A DNA stretch of 64,000 nucleotides from Linnemannia hyalina (lineage: Eukaryota > Mortierellomycota > Mortierellomycetes > Mortierellales > Mortierellaceae). The stretch is from contig JAHRHY010000004.1 in the NCBI GenBank assembly GCA_019671135.1, forward strand, positions 496,001 to 560,000, given 5' to 3'. Position 1 is the first letter of the stretch. The number at the start of each line of letters is the position of its first letter. The translations under genes were made by a program, and so were the position numbers. The notes below the pieces were generated by a model that made no database searches, was not told the DNA's origin, and saw only the letters and a list, made by a program, of their open reading frames with translations. Positions 1-12,320 of this stretch are shown here, piece by piece.

Positions 1-276
1 CAAAGGGATCTGTGTCGAACCTGGATGTCGTCCACCGGTGTTCGATATCGAACTCAGTTGAATTCTCAAATGTGCATCCATTGCCACACATTTGTCGAGC
101 CTGACGTTTCCAAGGACGATTATGTCACGAAGGTCGTCAGGGTGATGAATGGCCGGACGGATCAGCACTCAGTGGTCCAGCCGCTCCAGTACTATCCATC
201 GACTGGTCCGCACAAGACATGGAAGTGCCATACCTGTCGGAAGGGCATCTGCCGCCAAAATCTCACTGTAGCGTAA
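1..276 (+). CDS. 3' end of a zinc-ribbon protein, truncated by the window edge
   Basis: The frame is open from the first base to a TAA at 274-276, so only the C-terminal 91 residues of a longer protein are visible. It contains two Cys-X2-Cys knuckles, CIHC and, about 45 residues later, CHTC, followed by a short basic tail (CRKGICRQNLTVA). A C-terminal two-knuckle ribbon preceded by an NSQMC-type segment is reminiscent of the terminal zinc ribbon of TnpB/Fanzor-like (OrfB) nucleases, but the usual D-R-D-x-N motif after the last cysteines is absent and the upstream catalytic part is outside the window. The family is therefore not assigned. Confidence 0.4.
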   Translation, partial: QRDLCRTWMSSTGVRYRTQLNSQMCIHCHTFVEPDVSKDDYVTKVVRVMNGRTDQHSVVQPLQYYPSTGPHKTWKCHTCRKGICRQNLTVA

Positions 277-691
277 CACTCGATATAGAAGATAGGGGTT
301 CTGACTTTTTATCCAACATCGTGTTGTGGTAGTTTCGTCTACCACCCATTAAGTAGAGCCTCTTCTAACAAAATGAGAGCCTGCACGCGAGAGAGAAAAG
401 TAACCTTTTTTTCCTCTTTCGCGCAGTAAGCAGACGCCACAATAGACAAAGACATTCAATAGTAGAGGAGCAGCGTGGATATTAAATATGCCTATTTCGT
501 GCAGGCGGGTTCACCAGCGTTTTCTTTTATTACCAGTGACAACAACAACAACAACAGAGAGAACTATCAACACCGACTCACAATATCAATCCTTTTTATC
601 ATTTCACCACCAATCTAACCAACCATAACCGCGACTACAACACAATAAGAAAATAATATACAAAAAAAGAGACAACCATCAGCAACACAAC

Positions 692-880
692 ATGTCAAAC
701 CAAGCTATCAACGAAGTGACTCAAACTTCCGGAGCTGACATCAGGGCCTCCAGAAGGGAGGAAGACCCTGCTAGCGGGTTCCCATCTCCCGGCAACTCTC
801 CCCTCTCTCTCTCTGAACCCGGGGTTTCAAAACTCACACACTCACACACACGCCTCCTTTTCCATCCTCGCGGAGATTGA
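692..880 (+). CDS. Possible small protein or first exon
   Basis: An ATG at 692 follows a long AC-rich, G-poor leader (about 520-690) that includes a CAA run near 540-557, the type of 5' leader seen before other genes here. The frame stays open for 62 residues, begins MSNQAINEVTQ and is rich in Ser, Pro and Arg; its end looks non-coding. No domain is recognised. It may be the first exon of a spliced gene whose later exons I could not identify. The leader is the main support. Confidence 0.25.
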   Translation: MSNQAINEVTQTSGADIRASRREEDPASGFPSPGNSPLSLSEPGVSKLTHSHTRLLFHPRGD

Positions 881-1540
881 AATCCCGTTCACGCCCTAAA
901 CAAATAATAAAAACGTACTCACGGCCCTTTTCTCGTTCGGATGGGTCTTCCGGTTTTGATTGTGTTCTGTACCACCCTCTTCACATCCGATCGATCCTTG
1001 GCATCGTTGCCTATTGTTCGCAGTACTTTTTTTGTCGCATTGGTATCAGCAAGGAGAAGTCTCAGTCCTTCTGTTTGTCCTGTGGTGAGGATGAAAAGTA
1101 CAAGACGATGGAATAGATGGTGTCTTGAAGAGCTATCACTATCCTTCCTTTTTCTTCTCTCAGTTTCTCGTGCCGTTCTTGATACATTTTTTCTTATGGA
1201 GGAAGGGGAAAGGGGATACACTGCCTTGGGCCCCCTTCCTCTTAGTGACAACGAAGGGGGAACAAAAAAAATAGGACAATCTCCGAAGGATTAAGGAGGG
1301 AAGAAGGAATGCCAAGAGAAAAAAAGAGCGCTTTGATTTTTTTTCCCTCCTTCCAGTGGCCATGGAATCAAAAACACAAACGAGTTGTCTCTGGTCACTT
1401 TGACCATTACCCATGCGCATTTCTTTTTCTTTTGTCACAACTCGTGAAAGAACCCATTTAACTGGATGTTGTTTACTCGGTTGTTTTATTCACATTGAGA
1501 AGATGCCATCCACCCAAGCTCAAATCAACACTCCACCTTT
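881..1540. other. Gene-free stretch
   Basis: Several overlapping open frames occur on both strands, but none has the C-ending codon bias or splice context of the real genes. The 3' UTR of the minus-strand membrane protein gene must lie in the right part. Nothing else is supported. Confidence 0.5.
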
Positions 1541-3409
1541 TCAAGCAAGAAGATCAAGGCGGGTTTTGTGTCCTTTGATATCAATCCGGGGGAAGTACCC
1601 GGGCTCATACCCGTTATAGGACATGTAGCCAACCAACGTATGGTTGTCTCGTTTCCGTTCATAGAAACAGCATGTAGATGCAAAGAACTCTGGTGGGCCG
1701 TCGAAGATGGAGGAGGTCTTTAACCAGAGGTGGCCGTAGAATGGTGTTTTCTAAAGTTGTGTGAAGATCAAATATAAAGAAGACGTGTTAGGCAATTGGC
1801 GAAAGAGAGAGGGCAACAAATGACAAACATGATGGATAATAAACACTGAGGAAGATAAAAACGTACCATGGCGACTTGGGGTCTGCCAGAAGTATCAACT
1901 TTGAGATCTAACCCATTCGACCAAGACTCAACCGTAAGACTAACATCCCCCTTCGCCTGGACCCTAGCCACCTTCCTAACCTCGACCTGAGCTTCGACGT
2001 TCCCGTCCCCGCCCTTCGTCACCACATTCATCGCCTCCGTAACCAGCAAATCCTTCACCGTCACCGAGCCCGCCTCTGCCAAAAGCTCCAACCGCTCTAC
2101 TGCAATCCTCGCACCCGTACTCCTTTTCGGATCCATCGCCACAATCACGTTTCCTTTGTACCGACTTTCGATCTGGATGAAGTCGTAATCGTAGAGGTGG
2201 CGAGGGAAGATGATGTCTACTTCGAGGCGGGTACAGTTCCGGGCGAGGGCTTTGCGAATTTCTGAGGATTTCATGTCAAGAAAGAGGGAGGTTTCGAAGA
2301 AAGAGTTGCGGGGGGTGGGGGTAATTTTGAGGGAGATGAAGGAGAGGAGTTCGGGGGTGGATGCTTGCGCTGTGATGAGGACTGTGATGTTGCCCTCTGT
2401 CCTGTCCCTTGACTGTGATACTGATATATCTCCCGTCTAAATGAATGCATAGTGAGAACATAATGTGTTAATGGTGTGCGAGCAAAATAAAATGAAAAAG
2501 GAGAACGTGTGAGAAAGAACAAGGGTATATTTGCTTACGATGCCCTCGTCGAGGTGGAAGAAGAGTTCCCGGTAATCGGCCGGATCAAAGGAATACCCCA
2601 TCGTGGTGACTTGTGCATCCTCTGGGACCTTGCACTCATACGACAAATGGTTAACAAGGCGGATCTATTGTCAGTTTATCAAGGTTCAAAAAAGAGGCAA
2701 GGTCAGACCACGAAGGGGGGAGGGGGCGAGCATTTTCAGTCGCATGCATGCATTGCACGAGAGGAAAAACATTCGATAAACGAAGGAAAGTGTCAAAGAA
2801 AAAATCTTGAACACACAAAGAGCAATGGATGTATCTTTCTGCCAACGTACCAGACCCCAAATAACCATGATTCCGACGATGGCCGCGATAAGGATGCCCT
2901 TCCACTCGTGGAACCATCTTTTAGTACCTATCATCCGCACACAACATGTCATGGTCATGGTTAAAACCTAAACATTATTCGTCCCAATGGTCGTTTAACT
3001 CTCAAAAGAAAATAAAATCATCCTCGAGGAAAAACTTACCTCTCCACTTATCATCCCACCACCATCCAAGCCGCCGTCCGGCATCATTCCCCCATTGCCG
3101 CAACCCCTCCGAACACCCAACCCCACCCTCACCATCACCACCACCGCGCCTCCTTGACCCAAGCTCCGTCGCCCGTCGTGCAGCCGCCTCTGCTGGTGTC
3201 GCCACTCTTCCTGATGTGACACGGCCACCTCCCAAAAGCGGCGTCTGCTCGTCATGGTCGGTAGGTCGTCCTAATCCTAGTTCTGGTGTATTTGAATACG
3301 CAGGCGGTGGGATGTCTGTGTCTGGAACTAGTGGGGAGTGGTCGATATCGACGGTTGTCGAGTCTCTGTTTCCTTGTCCGTTCGTGTGTTGTTGCTTTCC
3401 TGTGGACAT
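1541..3409 (-). CDS. Single-pass membrane protein with repetitive beta-rich ectodomain (paralogue 1)
   Basis: Five exons (about 3409-3040, 2927-2851, 2664-2539, 2436-1867 and 1750-1541) join in frame to 450 residues; all introns have GT..AG ends. The N-terminal ~125 residues are disordered and carry a PPPAY motif and a DEQTPLL dileucine-like signal. Exon 2 encodes a tryptophan-flanked transmembrane helix (GILIAAIVGIMVIWGL), followed by an ectodomain of short repeating beta-like segments resembling DUF4097/adhesin-type beta solenoids. The start at 3409 is chosen because a TATA element lies at 3551-3558 and the longer frame upstream would fall in the leader. There is no N-terminal signal peptide, so a type II topology with an exterior C-terminus is likely. 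Order of parts and exon layout match the gene at 14638-17195. Function unknown. Confidence 0.75.
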
Positions 3410-3955
3410 GCTCGCTTGGTTACCTATATGTTTGTGTGTTTGTTCTTCTGTTACTGTTTTTATGCTGCTGTTGTGAGAGGTAAAAGGGGCGAGGGAAAAG
3501 TGAAGAGAAGAGATTGGATGAGAGAGAAAAAAATAAGAGCGCATTCATCCGTTTTATATCCAACGGTACAAACGAAGGTCCATGGACAATGACATCTTTC
3601 TGCATGTGTGTCTGTTTGTTTGTTTATTTCCTTTTTTCCCCTCTCACTTTTCCTCTGTGCCATGTCAACCCCATCTACGTCGACTTTCATGTCCAATAGG
3701 AGAAGTCACAGAGCAAAAAAGGGGCGAGTGTCAAGTATGTCATCTTTGACATCCCTCCTTTCGATGCTGTGCAATCGAAGTTTAACCGCAGCAAGGTAAG
3801 AACAAGACGCATGGACCACTTTTCTGGACACCTTCGTCGCTCTGAAGGAATAGGCTTTTGTCCATAAAAGGATAGCATACCACACCTGGCTACATTTTCT
3901 ACTTTCGTATGCTATTCTTTACTACTACAGAAGTGCAATCGAAGGGGCGCTGAGG
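3410..3955. other. Intergenic: promoter of the 1541-3409 gene and 3' flank of the HIT-finger gene
   Basis: The left part is the leader and TATA-type promoter of the minus-strand membrane protein gene. The rest, up to the stop of the next minus-strand gene at 3956, shows no coding signal. Confidence 0.5.
3551..3558 (-). promoter_or_regulatory. TATA box of the 1541-3409 membrane protein gene
   Basis: On the minus strand the sequence reads GATATAAAAC. It lies about 140 bases upstream of the chosen ATG, leaving room for a leader of about 110 bases. Confidence 0.5.
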
Positions 3956-6318
3956 CTAAGAGAGCTCTTCAATCAAGACCTTCTTCTCTTTCACACCACC
4001 ACCACTACCACCAGACGCATTACCCACACCATCCCCAGCCGCATATGCTCCTGCTACTGCTCCATCATCTCTATCACCGCCAACAACCCGCGAGACTTGC
4101 TCAAGCTCCCGCGTCCAACCAACAATCTCCTGCCGGACACGAATCCCCGCCATCACAACCTCCGTCCTGACGCGATCTAGTCTATCAGATTTCATGATCA
4201 ACTCCGACAACAGATACGATTCATAGAACTCTAGTTTCTTCAACAACCTGTGCAGCGTTGTCTTTGAACATATTCCTCCTCGCCGTTTCGTGGTCGTGGC
4301 GGTAGCGGTAGCGAGGCATGATTGGAAGACAGCTTCGAGATCTCGGATACACCGCAGACAGCGAGAGGGTCGTGCCAGGATCAGAGTCAAGTCTCTCAGG
4401 AGAAGCGACAACATCTCGAGACGGACAGTGTCACCCTTCCAGAGTGTGGAATTCAGACTCGATGTTTGGAGGATCGCCAGTGTTGTCTCAAAATCCTCGA
4501 CTTGCATGACTCCCGATGCTGACGAAGTCGTCGCTGCAGTTCCTGATCTTGGTGTCGATGATTTGGAAGCCGGTGGAGGTGGGGCAAAGAAGGGACAGAG
4601 GTCAAAGATATGGGCGAGCACTTGTTCAGGTTCCTCCTGGAGATCTCCGTTAAAAACTCGAATAGTAGCAGCAAAAGCAAACAGCAACCCGCAGATGTGG
4701 TAGATCAAGGATGGGTGGGGTGCCTTGGTCATGGGTGGGACAGTCGATTGTGCCCTCTGCTGTGCTTCTTGATCGATATCCTCCAAAGGACGGACCAGAG
4801 CCTGATGCGGTCGCAGCATCGCCTCTTCATCCAACACAAACTGCTCCAGAACAGTGCCGGAACCAGAGCGTGACTGACCGGGTATATTGCTTGCTCCTGT
4901 GGTTGTTGCTGTCGAGGTCGTGTCACCTTCCTGAAGAATAATATTGCTAGCTGCCTTCAAACGTTCTGAATCCCGCTTCTCCTGCGCCTCACTATCCGTG
5001 ACTTTGGAAACAACCACCTTCTTCAACTGCCCACTCTCCTCAGCCTCAACTTCCCACCAAGGCCGCCAGATCTGAATAAGTTCCGCAATCTCGGCATCCC
5101 GAATCGCCTTCAAGTCGTCTATATCCAGATCCGCAGTCATGGCCTGACCACCCTCGCTGGCCACCTTCTGACCTCCCCTCTCAAGAGTCTCACTCATCTC
5201 CTGCAACAGCTTCTTGGCTTCCATTTCCTCATCCTCATTATCGTCATCTGAGATACCCTTCACCCCATCAGGACCATCTTCGAGATCACCACTCACATCA
5301 TCGTCGTCTTCACCCAACCGTCCCGAAATCACAAACTTCTCCTGAAACTCGCGTCTCTCGTCCGGATTCAACTTCTCCCAGATACTCTCAAACGACTCCT
5401 GATCCAGATCCACATCCGCAAACCTTTTAACGAAATCCTGATATTCCTGCTCAACCATCCGTTCCATCTCTGCCCGTTCCTCTGGGCCAATATTGTCATC
5501 ACCCTCATCCGGGAGAGCGTCCTCCTTGGCTTCTTCCTCCATCGCCTTACGGATCAATTCCTCGCGCTCCTTGGGCGTCAGTTTCCGTTGCAATGGCTTT
5601 GACCCAGCAGTCCCCGCTCCTGCTCCTGCTCCTGCCTCGCTCGACTTTCCAGAGCTACCTCCCTTTTGCTTATGCTGCTGTTGTTGGTGCTGGGCATGCT
5701 GCAAGAGGTCTTCATCCGACATGGTAGTCAAGAGCTGCTCCTCATCCACAGCCTGCCGCTCAAACCGATCCAGAATCCCGAGCATCTTTTTCCGGTCCTG
5801 AGGTGTTACAGCCGGACTAGATTTAAGCTCATCCATCACCGATGCCTTGTAAAACGATTCCGTGCACTGGACATGCGTCTAAGTATCACATATACAAGAA
5901 GAGTGCAGGGGTTAATTGACTATGTAAATAATCTTCCGTAAAAAAACGCCATGTATGACACATGGGTAGATGCTTTGCTCTTCAAAGAACAATTGTCGTG
6001 AAATGTATAAGCTTCGTTACCTGGTCCTTGTAGCAGGTGAGGGAGCAATAGCGCAGATTGCATCGTGGACAGATATACTTGAAGGGTTGTGCCTTGCAAC
6101 TAATTTTGTTTGTTCACACCGCAGTAATATGTTCACCTCTGCGTCAGCCTTTTTGTTGTGGAATGAACTTGTTAATGAACAAGCTTCTTTTCGTTCTTTG
6201 TTCGAATGGAAGCCAAAAAAAAAAAAAAAAAAATGAGTAGATGAGGCAGGGAGAGAACTTACATTCCGCAGGGGTGTGTGTTTGCTACGATGGTGCGATG
6301 CTTCCGAGGGACGACCAT
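3956..6318 (-). CDS. HIT zinc-finger protein, ZNHIT2-like
   Basis: Three exons (6318-6263, 6099-6021 and 5878-3956) give 685 residues. The first two exons and the start of the third build a complete zf-HIT finger: CGIC, YICPRC, YCSLTCY, then H-V-Q-C. The rest matches the general plan of ZNHIT2: an acidic middle part with a QEYQDFVKRF segment, and a conserved helical C-terminal half. ZNHIT2 works with the R2TP/RUVBL chaperone in assembling U5 snRNP and other complexes, so a role in ribonucleoprotein assembly is inferred. The protein is much longer than human ZNHIT2 (about 400 residues), because of low-complexity inserts (a GAGAGAG run, glutamines, acidic stretches). Bcd1 and Hit1 are other zf-HIT proteins, but their downstream sequences do not fit as well. 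Intron 1 contains a 19-base A run near 6215-6233. Confidence 0.85.
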
Positions 6319-6576
6319 GCTTGCTTTGCGCGTGAGTGAGCAGTGTGAAGAAAAGGTTGTGCCACCAAACAAGATTAAACGCTGTTGATTTGTTATTTGC
6401 ACAAGCCACACAAAAATGAGCTGATGTCTGCTTTTTTTATTTCGATCGAAAATGATTATGAGGGGAGAGGGTTGATTGAGAAAGGGTGCAAATGATAAAA
6501 GTGGGGGGAAGGGGTATTGTTCGGGTCTATGTATTACGGTGTTGTTGAGGTAGTGTCTGCGACTCCAGCATCGTCC

Positions 6577-8054
6577 TTACAGACGGTAGATCTGTCCAAC
6601 CTCCTCGGCACGGGCAACCTTGGAAACATCGCCTTCGGCCAACATCCTGTCCCACCAGGCAAACATAAAGTTATCGCAGATCAACTTGAACCAAGGGGTG
6701 ACAATAATGCCGCTGCCAGGGGTAACGCCCCGCTCCAAGAGCACCTTCAACTCATCCTTAGTCACCCAACGGACATCGCGGACTTCGTTAGGGCTGGGGT
6801 TCATGTCAATAAGCTCCTTGTGCTGGGGTCTCATGAACAGAATGTAATCAATCTCGTGCTCGCCCCAGGTCTCGTTCGAGGGAGCCAAGTAGTGGATACG
6901 GGTCAAGAAGTGGAAATCATCCACGGGAACATCCTTGGCCTCGATTCCGAGCTCGTGGAACAACTTGCGCTGGGCAGCTGTGCGGACACCCAGGTTGTCC
7001 TTCTCGACCAACTCGTCGGCAGTGTTGAGGGGGTGCGAGCAGCAGGTGTTGGTCCATGCATCTGGGAAGGTGATCTTTTCGGTCGCACGCTGCTGCAAAA
7101 GGAGCTTGGTGCCGTCGGCAGAGAAGAGGAACACGGAGAAGGCGCGGTGGAGGAGGTTGTGACCCAAAATGTTGGTCATCAAGTGGCCTAGCAATATCAA
7201 TGAACAAGGATCAGCGCTTGTTAGATTCTGTGGATGCAACTGTGTCCTCGGACTAGGACAAGTGTCAACGCGGGTGATCTGTCTATCATGTAGATGTATG
7301 TCGATGCAATTGTTTGTCAAAAGTGGAAGCTCTGGCTGTCGTTAAGTTGCGCTGACGACTCGTCTGAATGCCGGAGCTCGCCTGAGCAGAGCTGTGAAAT
7401 GCCTCTTCTCCTGAATTATCTTTGTTACGAGTGTATTCCGATCAGGGGTAAGTCGAGTGACGGGAAGCTTCAATTCGACTAGCCATTGAAAGTCGAAGTG
7501 GCCAAAGACCACTGACGCTTGAATAATCCTGGGTTCGTTTGTATCGTTCCTGAGCAAAGAGAAAAGAGATCTGGTTGTTCATGAACACAAAAAGAATACC
7601 ACATCTCGTGAGAATATTCTTATCCGTCAAATTGACAGAACTACTTACAGGTCTTCTTGGAGTCGGCACCGATGCGCTTGTCATCACGGTCGATGACGAT
7701 GCACATCTCCTCCATGAGCTTGACCTGCTCATCGTCGTAGTTGGAGAGGTCGACATCGGCGGCGATGGTCGAGTGGAGGGGAGCAGGGGTAGGGGTAGCG
7801 ACGTCGGATGAGCCCATTGTTGTAGTTGTAGCTGTCTTTGCTGTTTGTTGAAGGAGTGCGGCGGTGGTGAGGGACGAAGAAGAGGACGGGAGTCGGAAAG
7901 CGGAGCGAGGGTTGACGGTGTTGGGTAATCGAGAGAGGATGGAAGAAGAAAGAGAAGAAGAAGAGGAAGAAGAAAAGGAAGAAGAGGGCAAAGGAGAAGC
8001 CGAGTGGGATGAGAGAGTCCGCTGTGCCTTTGTAGTGATATGATGAATGAACAA
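6577..8054 (-). CDS. IDI1: Isopentenyl-diphosphate delta-isomerase
   Basis: Type I IPP isomerase, interconverting IPP and DMAPP for sterol, ubiquinone and prenyl-group synthesis. Two exons (8054-7649 and 7187-6577) join within the DSKKTCHL segment. The Nudix-like core is intact: TNTCCSHPL with the catalytic Cys, RKLFHELGI, and GEHEIDYIL with the catalytic Glu; the WWD motif is near the end. From the ATG at 8054 the protein has 338 residues with a Ser/Leu/Arg-rich N-terminus that could be a mitochondrial transit peptide; from the ATG at 7817 (MGSSDV) it has 259, near the usual ~230. The region between the two is CT-rich like the leaders of neighbouring genes, so the shorter form may be the main product. 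CCAAT motifs lie near 8083-8100. The intron is about 460 bases. Confidence 0.93.
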
Positions 8055-8223
8055 TCCAAAAAAAAAGTCGTAAGGTTTTTTGAGCCAATCAGAACCATTG
8101 GGAGATCTTTAATAGTTCAACGGAGGATGAAAATAAGTGGGGAATACTTCGGAGACAGGCACACACAACAAAGGTCTCTGTTGGAGCATTTACATACAGA
8201 AACTCGCATACAATCCACACATT

Positions 8224-8505
8224 TTATAATCCTTGGCCTGGGATCCCACACCAAGAACAAGCCCAAGTTCCCACGGGAAAGATAAAAAAATGAAAGAAAA
8301 GAAATGACGCCGCCCATGCATACCTCGCCCACTCTTAGCCTCGTTCTCCGAACTTGTAAGACCCAGTAACACCTGCAAAGACAAGTCCGAACATCCCTTT
8401 TCTTACCAAACAAGAGCCAATGAACGAACTTACCCTAGGCACTGACGTTGCCTGCCTTGTCACTCGGCGCAGGGCTAGATGGCGAGCAAGAATAGTCGTC
8501 GACAT
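8224..8505 (-). CDS. Possible very small spliced gene, Arg-rich N-terminus
   Basis: Three short exons (8505-8434, 8372-8324 and 8237-8224) with good splice sites (GTAAGT..TTTGCAG and GTATGC..CCCAG) would give 44 residues starting MSTTILARHLALRRVTRQ. The Arg-rich, acid-free N-terminus looks like a mitochondrial presequence. CCAAT-like sequences lie upstream near 8690-8715. No family is recognised. It could be a small mitochondrial protein or a chance arrangement; the last exon is only 14 bases. Confidence 0.35.
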
Positions 8506-9561
8506 CTTCCGTTGTTTCGTTCCTTGTTTGTTTCCGTGTGTGAATGAATGGTTGCCGACATCTATACACACACTCACGCCCAGCTTCATTTTCTCCTTGC
8601 CGCCTGTGTGCAAAAAGCGTGACTGTACAATTTCTGATCGTACATCTTGCGCACTGGCCATTCAGGAACCGATAGCTCCATGGTCAATTCTTCTCACCCA
8701 ATTGAACAATTGGTTGATTCCCTTCAAAAAAAAACAGTCAACTTGTCCTCCCTTTCAACATCCACGGACTCACAAGCAGTTCGCTCATGGCCTAAACGTC
8801 AAGACCGACGCTGAGAAATTGCCAAGCGTCAATCAATCAATGAACGAGATGCTATTGCAGTTGTTTACTCTGTCTTCCTTTGTAGAAATAGAGCAGGGGA
8901 AACTATAGTAAACATAGACCCAATGAACGCACAAAGTAAAGGCCAAGTATTGGAAAAAGTGAACAACACTGATGATATACCTATGCAGAAATAAAAAAAG
9001 ACGCGGCGAAATTCCTCATATAACAAGGTTGGAGAGATGTGGGGTATGAACTGTGCCCAGAGTACTGAGAGCATTCTTCCCTCCCTACCCTTGCAAGATT
9101 TTTTTGTTCATTGTTCACCTTACTGAGCTCTTGGCGTTCATCCCATATTGCCTTCGCCCATGTCTTGTTTGAACTACTATCGTCAATTGACCCCCGCTGG
9201 ATGCACATCGCACCTACACACGAACCACTCGTGGATCGTCTCCTCGCCGCATCGAGGTTCAATTATCTCTGCAATAGCACGACGACATATGTCCAGCCAT
9301 TAAGCACACTCCATCATCTAGTGGACACTCGCACCCCTTTTTTCAAACGGTGAATAAACAAGATTTCGCCAGCCGTAAAAAGCATGCAAGCCAAGAACAA
9401 GCTACAAGGTGGCCTAAACCCAAACCCACCCCACAACTCTTTTTCACCAGCCGAGAAATACAGGAGGTTGAACTTCTGAAGGTTCGTGCGACAAGGCGTA
9501 CAAGGAAGAGCTGTTGTCTCGGAAGAGGAGGTGAGATGATGGCGAGTAGTTCATGACTCGC
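8506..9561. other. Intergenic between the small minus-strand gene and the P450
   Basis: About 1 kb with only short, unsupported open frames. The left end is the presumed promoter of the minus-strand small gene and the right end that of the P450. No tRNA or repeat was found. Confidence 0.5.
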
Positions 9562-9569
9562 TATAAAAG
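9562..9569 (+). promoter_or_regulatory. TATA box of the P450 gene
   Basis: TATAAAAG about 200 bases before the P450 ATG, followed by a leader rich in CA and CT. Confidence 0.55.
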
Positions 9570-9766
9570 CAGTTGGGTTCGCCTACCACTCTTCTTCACT
9601 TCAAATCTCGAACTCGAACCTTTCGCTTCACCAAGAAAAAAACAAGTAGCTGTTCACGTACTTGGTTACTGTCTCGCCTCAGTATCCATCACATACAACA
9701 CACGCACACCTCTCCACTCTCCCATCCACGCACACACATACCACGCGACCCACTTAAACAAGAAAA

Positions 9767-12320
9767 ATGGCAACAGTCTCCACATTGAACCCAACAAAGT
9801 TCATGGCCTTCAAGGGTCTTGTCATGGCCATGTTTGCCGCCTACCCGACCTCGATCCACTCGCTTCGACAACCTGGCAGTCTCCTCTGGGTCATCTTTAC
9901 CCTCTGGGTTGCCAAGACTGTCAAGAATGTATGTTTGTGATATGCTTCTTACTCTTCCTTTCTCCGGCGACGGTTGAGTGGTTGTGGAGAAGTGAACTCT
10001 TTTGTTGTCGCTTCCGTGCATGTCCCCTTTGCTGTTCCCTCCCCTCCATCCCTCAGTCTCACTTACATAACCTATAACTTGTCGCTCTGTCCCTTCTACC
10101 TAAAACAATGCATGAATAGATGATCAAGAGAGCATACTTCCACCCGTTGTCCCACCTCCCCGGAAACAAACTCCTCTCATCGACCTACTTCTTCCTTGGC
10201 ATTGCCGGTCTCAGTGGGCGGAGCCATTACTTCCTCCCCCTCGGGCACAAGTATTACGGAAAGATCTTTAGGTTCTCGCCAGATATCGTTTCTGTCGCTG
10301 ACAAGGACATGATCAAAGAAGTAAGAAAATACTGCTAGATGTAAGCATCGTCCTCTTGGGATGTGAGCGTTTGTTCCATTTACTAATGTTGTCGACTTTC
10401 TTTTGTTCAATAATGTAATGCTAGATCCTGGTGACGATGGATTACCCCAAGAGCGTGATCCATGAAGGGTTTGAGTTGAATGATCAGCACAACCTCTTTA
10501 CCTCGCGCCACAAGGAGTTCCACAAGAACCGAGTAAGACACCTCCATTTCTCGATATCAAAATTCAGGTGCGATTAACTACGGATAGAACCAGTAACAAC
10601 AACCTAACCCACTTCTATTTTTGATCAATCACTTCAGCGACGATTGGTGGCACCAGCATTCGGATTGCAGTACCTGCGCGCCCTAGAGCCAATCATGGCC
10701 GAATGCACCCAAATCGCCATCGACGAGATCGACAAGATCCTCATCGACCCCAAAGCCGTCAAGGGTGGACATATCCTTAAACCAGGTCAAGTCGACATCT
10801 GCTCCTTCATGATCCGTCTTTCACTCGACATTATCGGCGAGACTGCCTTTGGGCAGTCCTTCAGGATGGTCAAGGATAACACCCACCCTGTCCCCAAACA
10901 GCTAGCGAATACGCTGAAGAGATGTATGCAGCAGACTCTCAACCCGTGGATGAAGTGGTTTGTGCCGCTGGACTGGTCGTTTGTGGAGTTTGGGGCGCAG
11001 AGGGTGAAGGATAGGAAGTTGAAGGGTGAGGCAGGGAGGAGAGCGGATCTGTTGCAGTATTTGATTGACGCGCAGGCACATGAGCGTGCGAATGGTAATG
11101 GGGAGACCGGGAATGAGTATGATGATATGATTGCCGGAAAACTGACTGACAAGGCCGTCGAGACCGAGGCCTGCGTCTTCTTGTAAGTTCTTTCTCCTGC
11201 TGTCGTGTCCATGTTCAGCAAGCTTAAGAACACGGCTCTTAATTCTCTTTGCTCCTAACATCACACCATTCATTTTCCCCTCTCCTTGGCATAGGATTGC
11301 GGGATCAGAGACATCGTCGACGGCAATGACGTTCACGATTATGTACCTGGTCAAGAACCTCGACAAGCTGGCCAAGCTGAGAGAGGAGCTTGACTTGGCA
11401 ACTGCCAGCAATGCCCCCGGTGCCCTCCCCACCTATGACCAGATCCGTAACCTGCCTTATCTTACTGGATGTATCAACGAGTCCCTGCGTCTGCGTCCAG
11501 TTGCTGCCACTGGTAAAAAACATGGTGGTTGCTTTGCTATTTTTTCTGTGTGTTGATAGGTGATTACAATGTGCAACCATGTCCCTGATACTTTGTCTAC
11601 CGTTTGATCCATAGGTCTCCCTCGTGAGGTGACCGAGGATGTGACCATGAAGGGTCACTTCTTCCCCAAAGGCACAAGTAAGTTCGTGGCGACCATCCCT
11701 GACCCTTCCCTTCGTCACATCTCATCTCATCTCCTGCATGCAACTTCCCTCCAACGTCCCGCTAATCACATTCCTCCCTCTCCTCTATTGCAACAGTCCT
11801 ACTCGCGCAACTCCCACAGCTGCACTGGTCAAACGAATACTTCCCGCAAGCCAACAAATTCATCCCGGAACGCTGGATCCCAGACGAATCGCCGTTCTCT
11901 CCCGTCCAGGATTTCACCTTCTACCCCTTCTCGGCTGGAACTCGCAACTGTGTCGGAAAGAACTATGCCATGTACGTTTTATTCTCTTTTCTTTTCTCCC
12001 TGCATCAACGCCTTTCTGCTCCCAATCCATCCCTGCTGTTGTTGCACGCTGTCATCTTTTTCCCCCCTGCAGGTTACAATTTAAGCTAACAGGGCCACTA
12101 AAACACCCTTTCTCTCTCTCCCTCTCCCTCTCTCCCGTTCCTTCTACCTTCTCAACATAGGATGGAGATGAGACTGATCATTGCAGCACTAATTGTCCGC
12201 TACGACATTGGATTCGTTCCTCGACAACGTACCGACTACATCCAATACATTACCACGGCCTTGGCGACCGATAGCTATATCATTACCATGAAGCGACGTG
12301 AGCTTGTCCGTGGATTCTAG
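9767..12320 (+). CDS. Cytochrome P450 monooxygenase
   Basis: Eight exons (9767-9928, 10120-10320, 10425-10532, 10638-11182, 11295-11512, 11615-11677, 11797-11971 and 12161-12320) add up to 543 residues. The order is an N-terminal hydrophobic anchor (exon 1), a proline-rich hinge, the I-helix AGSETSST (about residue 341) with Glu-Thr for oxygen activation, the K-helix ESLR (about 401), the PERW segment and the haem loop FYPFSAGTRNCVG with Cys at about 484. All catalytic landmarks are intact, so this is a functional membrane-bound (ER) haem monooxygenase using a P450 reductase. The substrate cannot be told from sequence. The nearby IDI1 gene is on the other strand and is not evidence for a terpenoid cluster. 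The start follows a TATA box and an A-rich AAAAATGG context. Confidence 0.93.

Noticed and set aside
6577..12320. Terpenoid gene cluster (IDI1 plus P450)
   Set aside because: The two are on opposite strands, no terpene synthase or prenyltransferase is present, and IDI1 is a normal housekeeping gene.
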